From contig JAIFNF010000159.1 of assembly GCA_020047885.1 (NCBI GenBank), forward strand, positions 1 through 6,492: a DNA stretch of 6,492 nucleotides, in the 5' to 3' direction. Positions within the stretch are counted from its first letter, which is position 1. Every line of letters starts with the position of its first letter. The translations under genes were made by a program, and so were the position numbers. Positions 1-6,422 of this stretch are shown piece after piece. This stretch comes from Gammaproteobacteria bacterium (GTDB lineage Bacteria; Pseudomonadota; Gammaproteobacteria; Competibacterales; Competibacteraceae). The notes under the pieces were generated by a model. The model saw nothing but the letters and a program-made list of their open reading frames with translations, was not told the origin of the DNA and made no database searches.

Positions 1-93
1 AAGAAAAAAGGCATGAGTTGGCGTGAAGCTGGAAGCCGAGGTTTAGGTATTCTAAGAGTGATCGATCTCAATCATCAATGGCAACGCTTCTAG
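1..93 (+). pseudogene. 3' tail of an unidentified reading frame, cut by the window edge
   Basis: The frame beginning at base 1 is open for 30 codons and ends at TAG 91-93; the other two forward frames stop within the first 30 bases. The tail reads KKKGMSWREAGSRGLGILRV followed by IDLNHQWQRF. The pattern GMxW...G...L..LR....N..W..F loosely recalls the C-terminal end of some DDE transposases (ISKra4-like), but this is an impression from memory and too short to establish. It lies just upstream of a decayed IS110 gene and is less GC-rich than the following DNA, which fits a patch of mobile-element debris. It could equally be the real end of an unrelated gene or a chance open frame. No function is assigned. 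Confidence 0.25.
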
Positions 94-177
94 TTCCCCG
101 TGGAAGCGGCTAACGATTCGGAACAGCTACGATTAGCCGTATATTCGTAAGCGATCACGGGAAAATTTACACGAGGA
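94..177. other. Short non-coding spacer before the IS110 remnant
   Basis: The frame of the preceding tail continues for 18 codons after its stop, to TAA 148-150, and the text resembles no family I recognise. The stretch is clearly more AT-rich than the DNA from about 187 onward. I see no convincing promoter, RNA gene or terminal inverted repeat. The change in composition near 178-187 marks the likely left edge of the surviving IS110 fragment. Confidence 0.35.
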
Positions 178-786
178 GAATTATTAGCGGCGCTCCAGGG
201 CGAATTGAGCGCGGATCATCGCTTCGTCGCCCAGACCCTTCGTCATCACCTCCGGGCTTTGGAGGCGCAGTGGGCTGACCTCGAACGCTATCTGGTGGAG
301 GCGCTCCAGCCCCATGAGGCGGCCCTGCAACTGCTGATGACCATGCCCGGCATTGATCGGTTGGCCGCGGCGAAACTCCTGGTTGAAATCGGGGTGGACA
401 TGACCGCGTTTGGCAACGCGGGACGGCTGTGCAAAGGGGCGGGGGTCTGTCCCGGCAACGACGAGTCCGCTGGCAAACGCCGCCGGGGCGATACCGCACC
501 GGGCAACCGCTATGTCCGCACCCTCCTCTGCCAAATCGCCTGAGCCGCAGTACGAACTACCAGTCAGTTTAAGAGCCGTTTCCAGAACTTGGTCAGTCGT
601 CGGGGGACCAAGAAGGCGATCGTCGCCATCGGCCATAAAGTCCTCAAGACGGTGTTTGTGCTGCTGTCGCGCCAGGTGCCTTATCACGATTCCAGGGTCG
701 ATTACGAAGCGCTGGCGGTCAAACGGAACGCGCCACGCTGGATCCGGCAGTTGCGGAAGTTCGGCTATCTGCCCAAGATGGCCTGA
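178..786 (+). pseudogene. IS110-family transposase remnant, 5'-truncated and with an in-frame stop
   Basis: IS110 transposases cut and rejoin DNA using an N-terminal RuvC-like DEDD domain and a C-terminal Tnp domain with a catalytic serine, guided by a bridge RNA. Only the latter half survives. From ELLAALQG (178) there is a helical linker, then the Tnp (Transposase_20-type) hallmarks: TMPGIDRLAAAKLLVEIGVDM (about 337-402, read in two parts), CPGNDESAGKRR with the serine codon at 466, and GNRYVRTLLCQIA. TGA at 541-543 interrupts the frame. The same frame then continues without a shift through RRGTKKAIVAIGHKVL and NAPRWIRQLRKFGYLP, both family-typical, to TGA 784-786. The usual residue at 541 is Trp (AWAA), so one TGG-to-TGA change explains the stop. 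About 200 of the usual 400 or so residues remain. No start codon or ribosome site fits the truncated frame. The CPGN...SAGKRR wording favours the IS110 group over IS1111. It is surely non-functional unless complemented. Confidence 0.85.
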
Positions 787-921
787 GTTCGCATCGACCG
801 TGGTGAAAAAATCGTCGCGCAGGCGGCGAGGGGGTGGTTTGGCCTTCATCCGCCTGTACTTTCATGGCAACTCGTGCTGAGCGCAGCCGAAGCAAGGCCG
901 GGGTATCTCACGGAAAATCTG
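787..921. other. Spacer between the IS110 remnant and phoH, probably including the IS right end
   Basis: These 135 bases hold no gene I can support. The first 85 or so probably belong to the 3' non-coding end of the IS110 element, but IS110-group elements lack clear terminal inverted repeats, so I cannot place the edge. Bases 874-894 (GTGCTGAGCGCAGCCGAAGCA) have 4-base complementary ends (TGCT/AGCA) and resemble the CTGAGC..AG.CGAAG core of intergenic repeats common in proteobacteria. GGAAAA at 912-917 is a possible weak ribosome site for the next gene. I see no clear sigma-70 promoter. Confidence 0.35.
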
Positions 922-2310
922 ATGACTGAACGTCGCCTGTTTATTCTCGACACCAACGTGCTGATGCACGACCCGAGCGCCATGTTCCGCTTCCAGGAAC
1001 ACGACATTTACCTGCCGATGATGGTGCTGGAGGAACTCGATCACGCCAAGAAAGGCGTTTCCGAAGTCGCCCGCAACGTCCGGCAAGCCAGCCGGTTTCT
1101 GGACGACCTGGTCGCCGGAGCTACCCAGGAGGCGATTGAACAGGGCTTGCCGCTGCCCGGCGCGCCCGATCCACAGGGTCAACCCACCAGTGGTCGGCTG
1201 TATTTCCAGACCCGCCCCACCCGACTCACTCCATCAATTCCCCTGCCCGGCAACGCCCCGGATAACGACATCTTGGGCATGGCGCTCACCCTGCGCCAGG
1301 ATCATCCGCTCCGGCTGATCACGCTGGTATCCAAGGACATCAACCTGCGGATCAAGGCCGCCATTCTCGGCATTCACGCCGAGGATTATTACAACGACCA
1401 GGCGCTGAATGATGTCGATCTGCTGTACGGCGGCATCCGCGAACTGCCCATGGATTTCTGGGAAAGCCACGGTAAGGAACTGACCTCCTGGAAAGAAGAT
1501 GGCCGCACCTTTTACCGGGTGCGCGGTCCTGAAGTCGGCCAGTGGCATCCTAATCAAGGCTTGTTTGCCGCCGATGACAGCGCCGATTTCATCGTCCGCC
1601 AGCTTCAAGGTTTGGAAGCGGTGATTGAAGTGCTTCGAGACTACACCGCGCCCAATCATGCCGTTTGGGGAATTACCGCCCGCAACCGGGAACAGAATTT
1701 CGCCCTAAACTTGCTACTCGACCCGGAAATTGATTTCGTCTCCCTGCTCGGCTCGGCGGGGACGGGCAAAACCCTGTTGACGCTGGCGGCGGGGCTGGCG
1801 CAGGTGCTAGACGTTTTGCGCTACCGGGAAATCATCATGACCCGGGTCACGGTGCCGGTGGGTGAAGACATCGGCTTTCTGCCCGGCACTGAGGAAGAGA
1901 AGATGACGCCGTGGATGGGCGCGTTAATGGATAATCTTGAAGTGTTGGCGCCGAAAGAAGGTGGGGAATGGGGTCGCGCCGCGACTGCCGATTTATTAAG
2001 CAACCGGATCAAGATTCGCTCGCTCAATTTCATGCGCGGGCGCACTTTCCAAAGCAAATACCTGATTCTCGACGAGGCGCAGAATCTGACGCCGAAACAG
2101 ATGAAAACGCTAATCACCCGCGCCGGACCAGGAACCAAGGTCATCTGCCTGGGCAATATCGCGCAAATCGACACGCCCTATCTGTCGGAAACCACTTCCG
2201 GCCTGACCTATGTGGTCGACCGTTTCAAAGACTGGCCGCATGGAGGCCATGTCACTCTACGGCGCGGGGAACGCTCCCGGTTGGCTGAGTTTGCCTCGGA
2301 GCAGCTCTAA
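922..2310 (+). CDS. PIN domain-PhoH family ATPase (PhoH2/YlaK type)
   Basis: A 462-residue protein, the usual size for the PIN-PhoH fusion. The PIN nuclease-type domain covers about residues 1-145, with acidic metal-site candidates Asp10 (LDTNVLMHDP), Glu38/Asp40 (EELDHAK), Asp114/Asp116 (DNDILGMAL) and Asp139 (SKDINLRIKA). The PhoH P-loop ATPase follows, with Walker A GSAGTGKT at 277-284, the family stretch TVPVGEDIGFLPGTEEEKM, and Walker B LILDEAQN with Asp384 and Glu385. Related PhoH2 proteins have been described as ATP-dependent RNA helicases/ribonucleases; the physiological substrate here is unknown and the enzyme is presumably cytosolic. I chose ATG 922 because the family normally begins two to six residues before RLFILDTNV and because GGAAAA lies 4 bases upstream. 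An in-frame GTG at 874 would add 16 residues that do not look conserved and that overlap a repeat-like sequence. The IS remnant directly upstream may have displaced the original promoter region. Family assignment is very secure; the symbol phoH is loosely used for this type, so I leave it blank. Confidence 0.95.
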   Translation: MTERRLFILDTNVLMHDPSAMFRFQEHDIYLPMMVLEELDHAKKGVSEVARNVRQASRFLDDLVAGATQEAIEQGLPLPGAPDPQGQPTSGRLYFQTRPTRLTPSIPLPGNAPDNDILGMALTLRQDHPLRLITLVSKDINLRIKAAILGIHAEDYYNDQALNDVDLLYGGIRELPMDFWESHGKELTSWKEDGRTFYRVRGPEVGQWHPNQGLFAADDSADFIVRQLQGLEAVIEVLRDYTAPNHAVWGITARNREQNFALNLLLDPEIDFVSLLGSAGTGKTLLTLAAGLAQVLDVLRYREIIMTRVTVPVGEDIGFLPGTEEEKMTPWMGALMDNLEVLAPKEGGEWGRAATADLLSNRIKIRSLNFMRGRTFQSKYLILDEAQNLTPKQMKTLITRAGPGTKVICLGNIAQIDTPYLSETTSGLTYVVDRFKDWPHGGHVTLRRGERSRLAEFASEQL

Positions 2311-2320
2311 ATCTCTCCAC

Positions 2321-2340
2321 CGCTAAAGACCGCTAAAGAC
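2321..2340. repeat. Two perfect tandem copies of a 10-mer
   Basis: CGCTAAAGAC occurs twice head to tail, starting 11 bases after the phoH stop codon. A weak partial echo (ACTGAAAG) follows. The unit is too short and too few in copies to be an array; a replication-slippage duplication is the simplest reading. Confidence 0.75.
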
Positions 2341-2360
2341 TGAAAGGCCGTCTAAAAACT

Positions 2361-2383
2361 CCCTTTTCCCACGGGGAGAAGGG
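2361..2383. repeat. Inverted repeat: 10-bp stem with 3-base loop
   Basis: CCCTTTTCCC (2361-2370) pairs with GGGAGAAGGG (2374-2383) around the loop ACG; all ten positions pair if one G-U wobble is allowed. It lies 50 bases downstream of phoH. On the + strand the stem is followed by TTCGTGG rather than a T-run, so it is not a canonical intrinsic terminator for phoH, though it could stabilise the 3' end of the message. On the - strand it is followed by AGTTTTTAG, which is more terminator-like, but no minus-strand gene is evident. It may also be a copy of a dispersed intergenic palindrome. Confidence 0.6.
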
Positions 2384-2455
2384 TTCGTGGATAGCCTGCG
2401 AATGTTTTCTGATCTCCCCTGTGCAAAACCACACCACCCAGGTTCGGGGCGGCGC

Positions 2456-2484
2456 TTGTCAAGCTGACCCGCTATCCGTACCAT
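2456..2484 (+). promoter_or_regulatory. Candidate sigma-70 promoter for the dapA operon
   Basis: TTGTCA (2456-2461, five of six matches to the -35 consensus) is separated by exactly 17 bases from TACCAT (2479-2484, four of six matches to the -10). Transcription would begin near 2491, giving a leader of about 28 bases that contains the GGGAG ribosome site. It is the best-placed pair I found in the only sizeable gap ahead of the four-gene block. This is a pattern match only; unrelated pairs of this quality arise by chance. Confidence 0.4.
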
Positions 2485-2504
2485 GCGGCGATTGCGGGTT
2501 AATC

Positions 2505-2509
2505 GGGAG
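2505..2509 (+). promoter_or_regulatory. Ribosome binding site of dapA (decides the start)
   Basis: GGGAG ends 9 bases before ATG 2519. An earlier in-frame ATG at 2483 would add 12 residues not typical of DapA, has no comparable site ahead of it and overlaps the candidate -10 box. The 2519 start also brings every catalytic residue into exact E. coli numbering. Confidence 0.75.
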
Positions 2510-2518
2510 TGTAAGAAT

Positions 2519-3391
2519 ATGTTTCGTGGCAGCATGGTGGCGGTGGTGACGCCGATGCAGGCGGATGGGGCGCTGGATTTTGCGGCGCTGGCGCGATTGG
2601 TGGAATTTCACATTGAGAACGGCACCGACGCCATCATTGCCGTCGGCACGACCGGTGAGTCGGCGACCCTGGATTTTGAAGAACATATCGCCGTCGTGAG
2701 CAAGGTGGTGGAACTGGTCAAACGGCGGATTCCCGTTATTGCCGGTACCGGCGCCAATTCCACCCGCGAGGCGCTGCATCTGACCCAAAGATCGATGGCG
2801 GCTGGTGCCGATGCCTGTCTGCTGGTCACGCCCTATTACAACAAGCCCACCCAGGAAGGGTTGTACCGCCACTACAAACTGATTGCCGACAGCGTGGCGA
2901 TTCCGCAGATTCTCTATAACGTGCCAGGCCGCACTGCTTGCGACCTGAAGCCGGAAACGGTGGAACGGTTAGCCGATACGCCCAATATCATTGGTATCAA
3001 GGAAGCCAGTACGCTGGAGCGCATTCAGGAACTGGTGCGCCGCTGTGGCGACCGACTGGATGTCTACAGCGGCGATGATGGCCTTGCCGCCGAAGCCATG
3101 CTCAGTGGAGCCAAGGGGAATATCTCGGTCACGGCCAATGTCGCGCCACGCCTGATGCACGAGTTGTGCGCTGCCGCACTCGCCGGTGATCGCGTTCGCG
3201 CCGAGGCCATTAACCGTCAGGTGGCCGGCTTGCACAAGGCGCTGTTCCTTGAATCCAACCCCATCCCGGTGAAATGGGCGGTCGGCCAACTGGGTCTGAT
3301 TCCCCCAGGTATTCGCTTACCGTTAACCTCACTATCAGAACCGTTCCAGCCCGCAGTGCGGGCGGCGATGCAACAGGCTGGAGTGCTTTGA
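2519..3391 (+). CDS. dapA: 4-hydroxy-tetrahydrodipicolinate synthase
   Basis: DapA condenses pyruvate with L-aspartate 4-semialdehyde, the first committed step to meso-diaminopimelate and lysine, in the cytosol; the family is usually a homotetramer. The protein has 290 residues (E. coli: 292) and a complete class I aldolase TIM barrel. Visible active-site residues fall at E. coli positions: Thr44 and Thr45 in GTTGES, Tyr107 in TPYYNKP, Tyr133 and Arg138 in LYNVPGR, and the Schiff-base Lys161 in IIGIKEAS. At the allosteric lysine site Ser48, Ala49, His56, Asn80, Glu84 and Tyr106 are kept, but residue 53 (His in E. coli) is Phe. That suggests feedback inhibition by lysine persists, perhaps altered. 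The gene follows a 208-base gap with a candidate promoter and leads a tight block, with only 5 bases to bamC. The assignment is secure. Confidence 0.98.
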   Translation: MFRGSMVAVVTPMQADGALDFAALARLVEFHIENGTDAIIAVGTTGESATLDFEEHIAVVSKVVELVKRRIPVIAGTGANSTREALHLTQRSMAAGADACLLVTPYYNKPTQEGLYRHYKLIADSVAIPQILYNVPGRTACDLKPETVERLADTPNIIGIKEASTLERIQELVRRCGDRLDVYSGDDGLAAEAMLSGAKGNISVTANVAPRLMHELCAAALAGDRVRAEAINRQVAGLHKALFLESNPIPVKWAVGQLGLIPPGIRLPLTSLSEPFQPAVRAAMQQAGVL

Positions 3392-3396
3392 CCGAT

Positions 3397-4587
3397 ATGA
3401 CGATGACCCCGTTTTCACCTTTCCCGTGGCGCGTGACCGCGCTATCCGTTGCAACCGCGATGGCGCTGGCGGGCTGTTCCAAGAATTTTGATACATTGCT
3501 GCCGGATCGGCGGCCGGATTACCGGCAAAGTACGATTTCGCAACCGCTGGAAATTCCACCGGATCTCACCGCCTCGACTATCGATGATACCCTGGCCGTG
3601 CCCGAGATCAATCCGTCCGGCACCGCCAGCCTGTCGGCCTATTCCAAGGAACGAGGCGGTCCGCAACCACAGGCCAAACCGTCCGAAGCGGTATTGCCGC
3701 CGCAGCCGGGGATTACCTTGCAACAGGATGGTAATCAGCGCTGGCTGGTGATTGCGGCACCTGCCGATCAGGTTTGGCCGAAAGTCCGGGAGTTCTGGAC
3801 GACAACCGGCTTTGCCTTGAAGCGCGATGATCCGACCATTGGCATCATGGAAACCGACTGGCTGGAGAATCGCGCCGATATTCCTGAAGACGGCATTCGC
3901 AGCCTGTTGAAGAAATATCTGGACATGGTGTATGCCGCGCCCACCCGCGACAAGTTCCGCACCCGGCTGGAGCGCAGCGCCGATGGCCGGAATACGGACG
4001 TTTATCTAACGCACTATGGCGTTGAGGAAGTCGCGGTTGGCGGGTCTAGCGCCAGCGCCACGAATACCTATACATGGCAACAGCGCCCGGCCAGCCCGGA
4101 ACTGGAGGCCGAAATGCTGAATCGGCTGTCCGTCTACCTGGGCGCTTCGGAGAAACGCGCCGAGGCGCAGCAAGCCAAAGACGGCGCTGCGCCAACCGGT
4201 TCCCGGGTTCAGTTGACCGAGGAAGGCGGTGAGAGTCGGCTGGTGATCAGCGAAGACTATTCCCGCGCCTGGCGGTTGGTCGGGTTGGCGCTGGACAGCA
4301 GCAATTACGCGGTCGAAGAGCAGAATCGCAGTCAGGGTCTGTATGTGGCGGAGTACCGTGATCCAGAACTGGAAAACCAGAAAAATCAGGATGAAGGCTG
4401 GCTGTCCAAGCTGGCGTTCTGGCGCAGCAGCAAACCGGATGCGCCACCGCCGGGCACCCGTTATCGGGTTCGACTGTCCGGGCAGGGCACGCAGACCCTG
4501 GTCGTCGTCCGCGATATCAACGATCAGCCTGACAACTCGGCGGGTGCCCGGCAGGTGCTGGACGTGTTGCAGAAAACCATTAAGTAG
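3397..4587 (+). CDS. bamC: Outer-membrane assembly lipoprotein BamC (NlpB/DapX)
   Basis: BamC is an accessory lipoprotein of the BAM complex, which folds beta-barrel proteins into the outer membrane; in E. coli it binds BamD. The 396-residue precursor has a signal peptide with basic Arg12, a hydrophobic stretch and the lipobox LAGC, with lipidated Cys27; Ser-Lys at +2/+3 (no Asp) fits outer-membrane sorting. After the Cys is an extended Pro-rich segment (about 28-110) with the family signature RPDYRQS...LEIPPDLT, matching the unstructured region that contacts BamD. Two helix-grip domains follow, about 113-235 (from RWLVIAAPADQVWPKVREFW) and about 278-395 (from SRLVISEDYSRAWRLVG), joined by a charged linker. 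It is longer than E. coli BamC (344). The start at ATG 3397 is 5 bases after dapA; GGAG at 3380-3383 inside dapA is somewhat far (13 bases), so coupling with dapA is likely. ATG 3403 is an alternative that removes two residues. Location just after dapA matches E. coli, where the gene was first called dapX/nlpB. Confidence 0.93.
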   Translation: MTMTPFSPFPWRVTALSVATAMALAGCSKNFDTLLPDRRPDYRQSTISQPLEIPPDLTASTIDDTLAVPEINPSGTASLSAYSKERGGPQPQAKPSEAVLPPQPGITLQQDGNQRWLVIAAPADQVWPKVREFWTTTGFALKRDDPTIGIMETDWLENRADIPEDGIRSLLKKYLDMVYAAPTRDKFRTRLERSADGRNTDVYLTHYGVEEVAVGGSSASATNTYTWQQRPASPELEAEMLNRLSVYLGASEKRAEAQQAKDGAAPTGSRVQLTEEGGESRLVISEDYSRAWRLVGLALDSSNYAVEEQNRSQGLYVAEYRDPELENQKNQDEGWLSKLAFWRSSKPDAPPPGTRYRVRLSGQGTQTLVVVRDINDQPDNSAGARQVLDVLQKTIK

Positions 4588-4602
4588 CTGTTCGTTAACC
4601 GG

Positions 4603-6417
4603 TTGAATATTCGAATCCAGCGTCTGCCACCGCAACTCATTAGTCAGATCGCTGCGGGCGAGGTGGTAGAACGCCCCGCCTCGGCGATCAAGGAGTTGCT
4701 GGAAAACAGTCTCGACGCCGACGCGACCCGTATCACGGTGGAAGTGGAGCAGGGCGGTGTCCGGTTGATCCGGGTGCGCGATAACGGTTCCGGCATCCCG
4801 CCCGATGATCTGGCGCTGGCGCTGACCCGCCATGCCACCAGCAAAATCGCCAGTTTCGATGATCTCCAACACGTCGCCAGTCTCGGCTTTCGTGGCGAAG
4901 CCTTGCCCAGCATGGCCGCCGTTGCACGGCTCACGCTCACTTCCCGGGCGGCTGGACAGGATACCGGCTGGCGGATCAGCGGCGATGGCGGTGAGACGGT
5001 CGAGGAGCCGACTCCGGCACCACATCCGCTGGGGACGACGGTGGAAGTGCGCGATCTGTTCTATAACGTGCCCGCCCGCCGCAAGTTTCTCCGCAGCGAA
5101 CGCACCGAGTTTGGCCACATCGAGGATGGGGTGCGCCGATTGGCGTTAAGCCGCTTCGAGGTCGGGTTCAGTCTGTGGCATCACCAGAAGCCGGTCTTCG
5201 ATTTGGAGCCAGCGACCACTCAGCAGGAGCGGGCGTTACGGGTGGCGGAACTGTGCAGCCGGGAATTTGCCGCAGCCAGCGTCTTTTTTGACCGGAATGA
5301 GAGTGGGTTGCGGTTGTGGGGCTGGCTGGGCTTGCCGGCGACTTCCCGGGCGCAAGCGGATATGCAGTATTTCTTCGTCAATGGTCGACCGGTTCGCGAC
5401 CGGGTGATGAGTCATGCACTGCGACAGGCCTATCAGGACATTCTCTATCAAGACCGGCAACCGGCAGCAGTGCTGTACCTGGAACTCGACCCGTCCGCCG
5501 TCGATGTCAACGCGCATCCTGCCAAGCAGGAGGTGCGGTTCCGCGAATCGTCAGCTCTGCATGAATTTATCCGCCGTGCGGTACAGACGGCTTTAGCTGA
5601 AGTGCGTCCGGGAACCGCGCCGCCCCCCGCGCCCCAGGCCAGCGAGCGGTTATGGTCCTCGGTCAGCAGCCGATTCAACCCCGGTTCCGACGCGGCCAAA
5701 CCGGCGGATGCCCGCCAGGTCAACGAACGGCTCACGGTTTACGGGCAACTCCATCCCGCCTCGGAACCCGTAGCGACTGGCGAGATTTCTCAACCGGTAG
5801 CGCTGCCGGTTATTCCCGAAACGGTCGCGGAATCGCCGCCACTGGGTTACGCGCTGGGGCAATTGCACGGCGTTTATGTGGTGGCGGAGAACGAAGATGG
5901 GCTGGTGGTGGTGGATATGCACGCTGCCCATGAGCGCATCCTGTATGAACGGCTGAAAACCGCGCTGGTGGCGGGTGCGATTCAGACACAGACGCTCCTG
6001 ACCCCGGTCACGCTGACGATCAGCCCGCAGGAACAACGCCAGGTTGAAGAACATGGCGCGTTGTTTGCGAAAGCCGGGCTGGAATTGACGATGCTGGGAC
6101 CGGAGACGGTGGCGGTGCGGCAAATTCCAGCCCTGTTGGCGGGATCGAATATTGTCGGGCTGGTGCGCGATATGTTGGCGGATCTGGTGGCGCATGAGAC
6201 CAGTGACCGAACTGAGACGGCCATTTTGGCCTTGTTGGCCAGTTTGGCCTGTCACGAAGCCGTGCGTGCCCATCGTCCGCTGAATTTGTTGGAAATGAAC
6301 GCTCTGTTGCGCGATATGGAACACACTGATCGCAGCGGCCAGTGCAATCATGGCCGACCCACCTGGATTCAGTTGACCCTGGACGAACTGGATCGGCTGT
6401 TTCGGCGTGGGCGTTAG
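4603..6417 (+). CDS. mutL: DNA mismatch repair protein MutL, endonuclease type
   Basis: MutL couples MutS mismatch recognition to strand removal. The 604 residues (E. coli: 615) start with the GHKL ATPase: Glu31 and Asn35 in KELLENSLDA, Asp60 in RDNGSGI, RHATSKI, GFRGEAL (95-101), GTTVEVRDLFYNVPARRKF and Lys308 in NAHPAKQEVRF. A Pro/Ala-rich linker covers about 336-414, and the dimerisation domain starts at GYALGQLHGVY (415). That domain has DMHAAHERILYE (Asp438, Glu444, Glu449), fitting the DxHA(X)2E(X)4E metal motif, plus QIPALL, ACHEAVRA (Cys550, His551) and CNHGRPT (Cys581, His583). These are marks of nicking MutL proteins, absent from E. coli MutL. QTLLTP (463-468) sits where the beta-clamp-binding motif is found. 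TTG 4603 is chosen because the conserved N-terminus (I.RLPPQLISQIAAGEVV) begins there; no good ribosome site precedes it. It lies 15 bases after bamC, in the same frame. Confidence 0.97.
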   Translation: MNIRIQRLPPQLISQIAAGEVVERPASAIKELLENSLDADATRITVEVEQGGVRLIRVRDNGSGIPPDDLALALTRHATSKIASFDDLQHVASLGFRGEALPSMAAVARLTLTSRAAGQDTGWRISGDGGETVEEPTPAPHPLGTTVEVRDLFYNVPARRKFLRSERTEFGHIEDGVRRLALSRFEVGFSLWHHQKPVFDLEPATTQQERALRVAELCSREFAAASVFFDRNESGLRLWGWLGLPATSRAQADMQYFFVNGRPVRDRVMSHALRQAYQDILYQDRQPAAVLYLELDPSAVDVNAHPAKQEVRFRESSALHEFIRRAVQTALAEVRPGTAPPPAPQASERLWSSVSSRFNPGSDAAKPADARQVNERLTVYGQLHPASEPVATGEISQPVALPVIPETVAESPPLGYALGQLHGVYVVAENEDGLVVVDMHAAHERILYERLKTALVAGAIQTQTLLTPVTLTISPQEQRQVEEHGALFAKAGLELTMLGPETVAVRQIPALLAGSNIVGLVRDMLADLVAHETSDRTETAILALLASLACHEAVRAHRPLNLLEMNALLRDMEHTDRSGQCNHGRPTWIQLTLDELDRLFRRGR

Positions 6418-6422
6418 CGCCT

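Noticed and set aside
184..849. 221-codon open frame on the minus strand
   Set aside because: It is antisense to the IS110 remnant, whose + strand reads as clear Tnp-domain sequence. The minus protein resembles nothing and is an effect of high GC content.
410..880. 156-codon + strand frame overlapping the IS110 remnant
   Set aside because: It is in a different frame from the transposase, Arg/Ser-rich and without recognisable motifs; a high-GC shadow frame.
1..921. CRISPR, tRNA, rRNA or riboswitch in the non-coding parts
   Set aside because: No regularly spaced repeats, cloverleaf, or known aptamer core could be seen here or in 2311-2518.
2346..2357. AGGCCGTCTAAA, one base from the Neisseria AG-DUS uptake sequence
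   Set aside because: A single copy, one mismatch, and a gammaproteobacterial gene context; most likely chance.
2361..2383. Palindrome as an intrinsic terminator of phoH
   Set aside because: No T-run follows the stem on the + strand, so I list it as an inverted repeat only.
4006..5118. 370-codon open frame on the minus strand
   Set aside because: It runs antisense across the bamC-mutL junction, opposite well-conserved GHKL motifs, and its translation shows no family features.
5650..6351. 233-codon open frame on the minus strand
   Set aside because: Antisense to the MutL linker and nuclease domain; composition is His/Arg/Gln-rich, as expected for the complement of this coding sequence.
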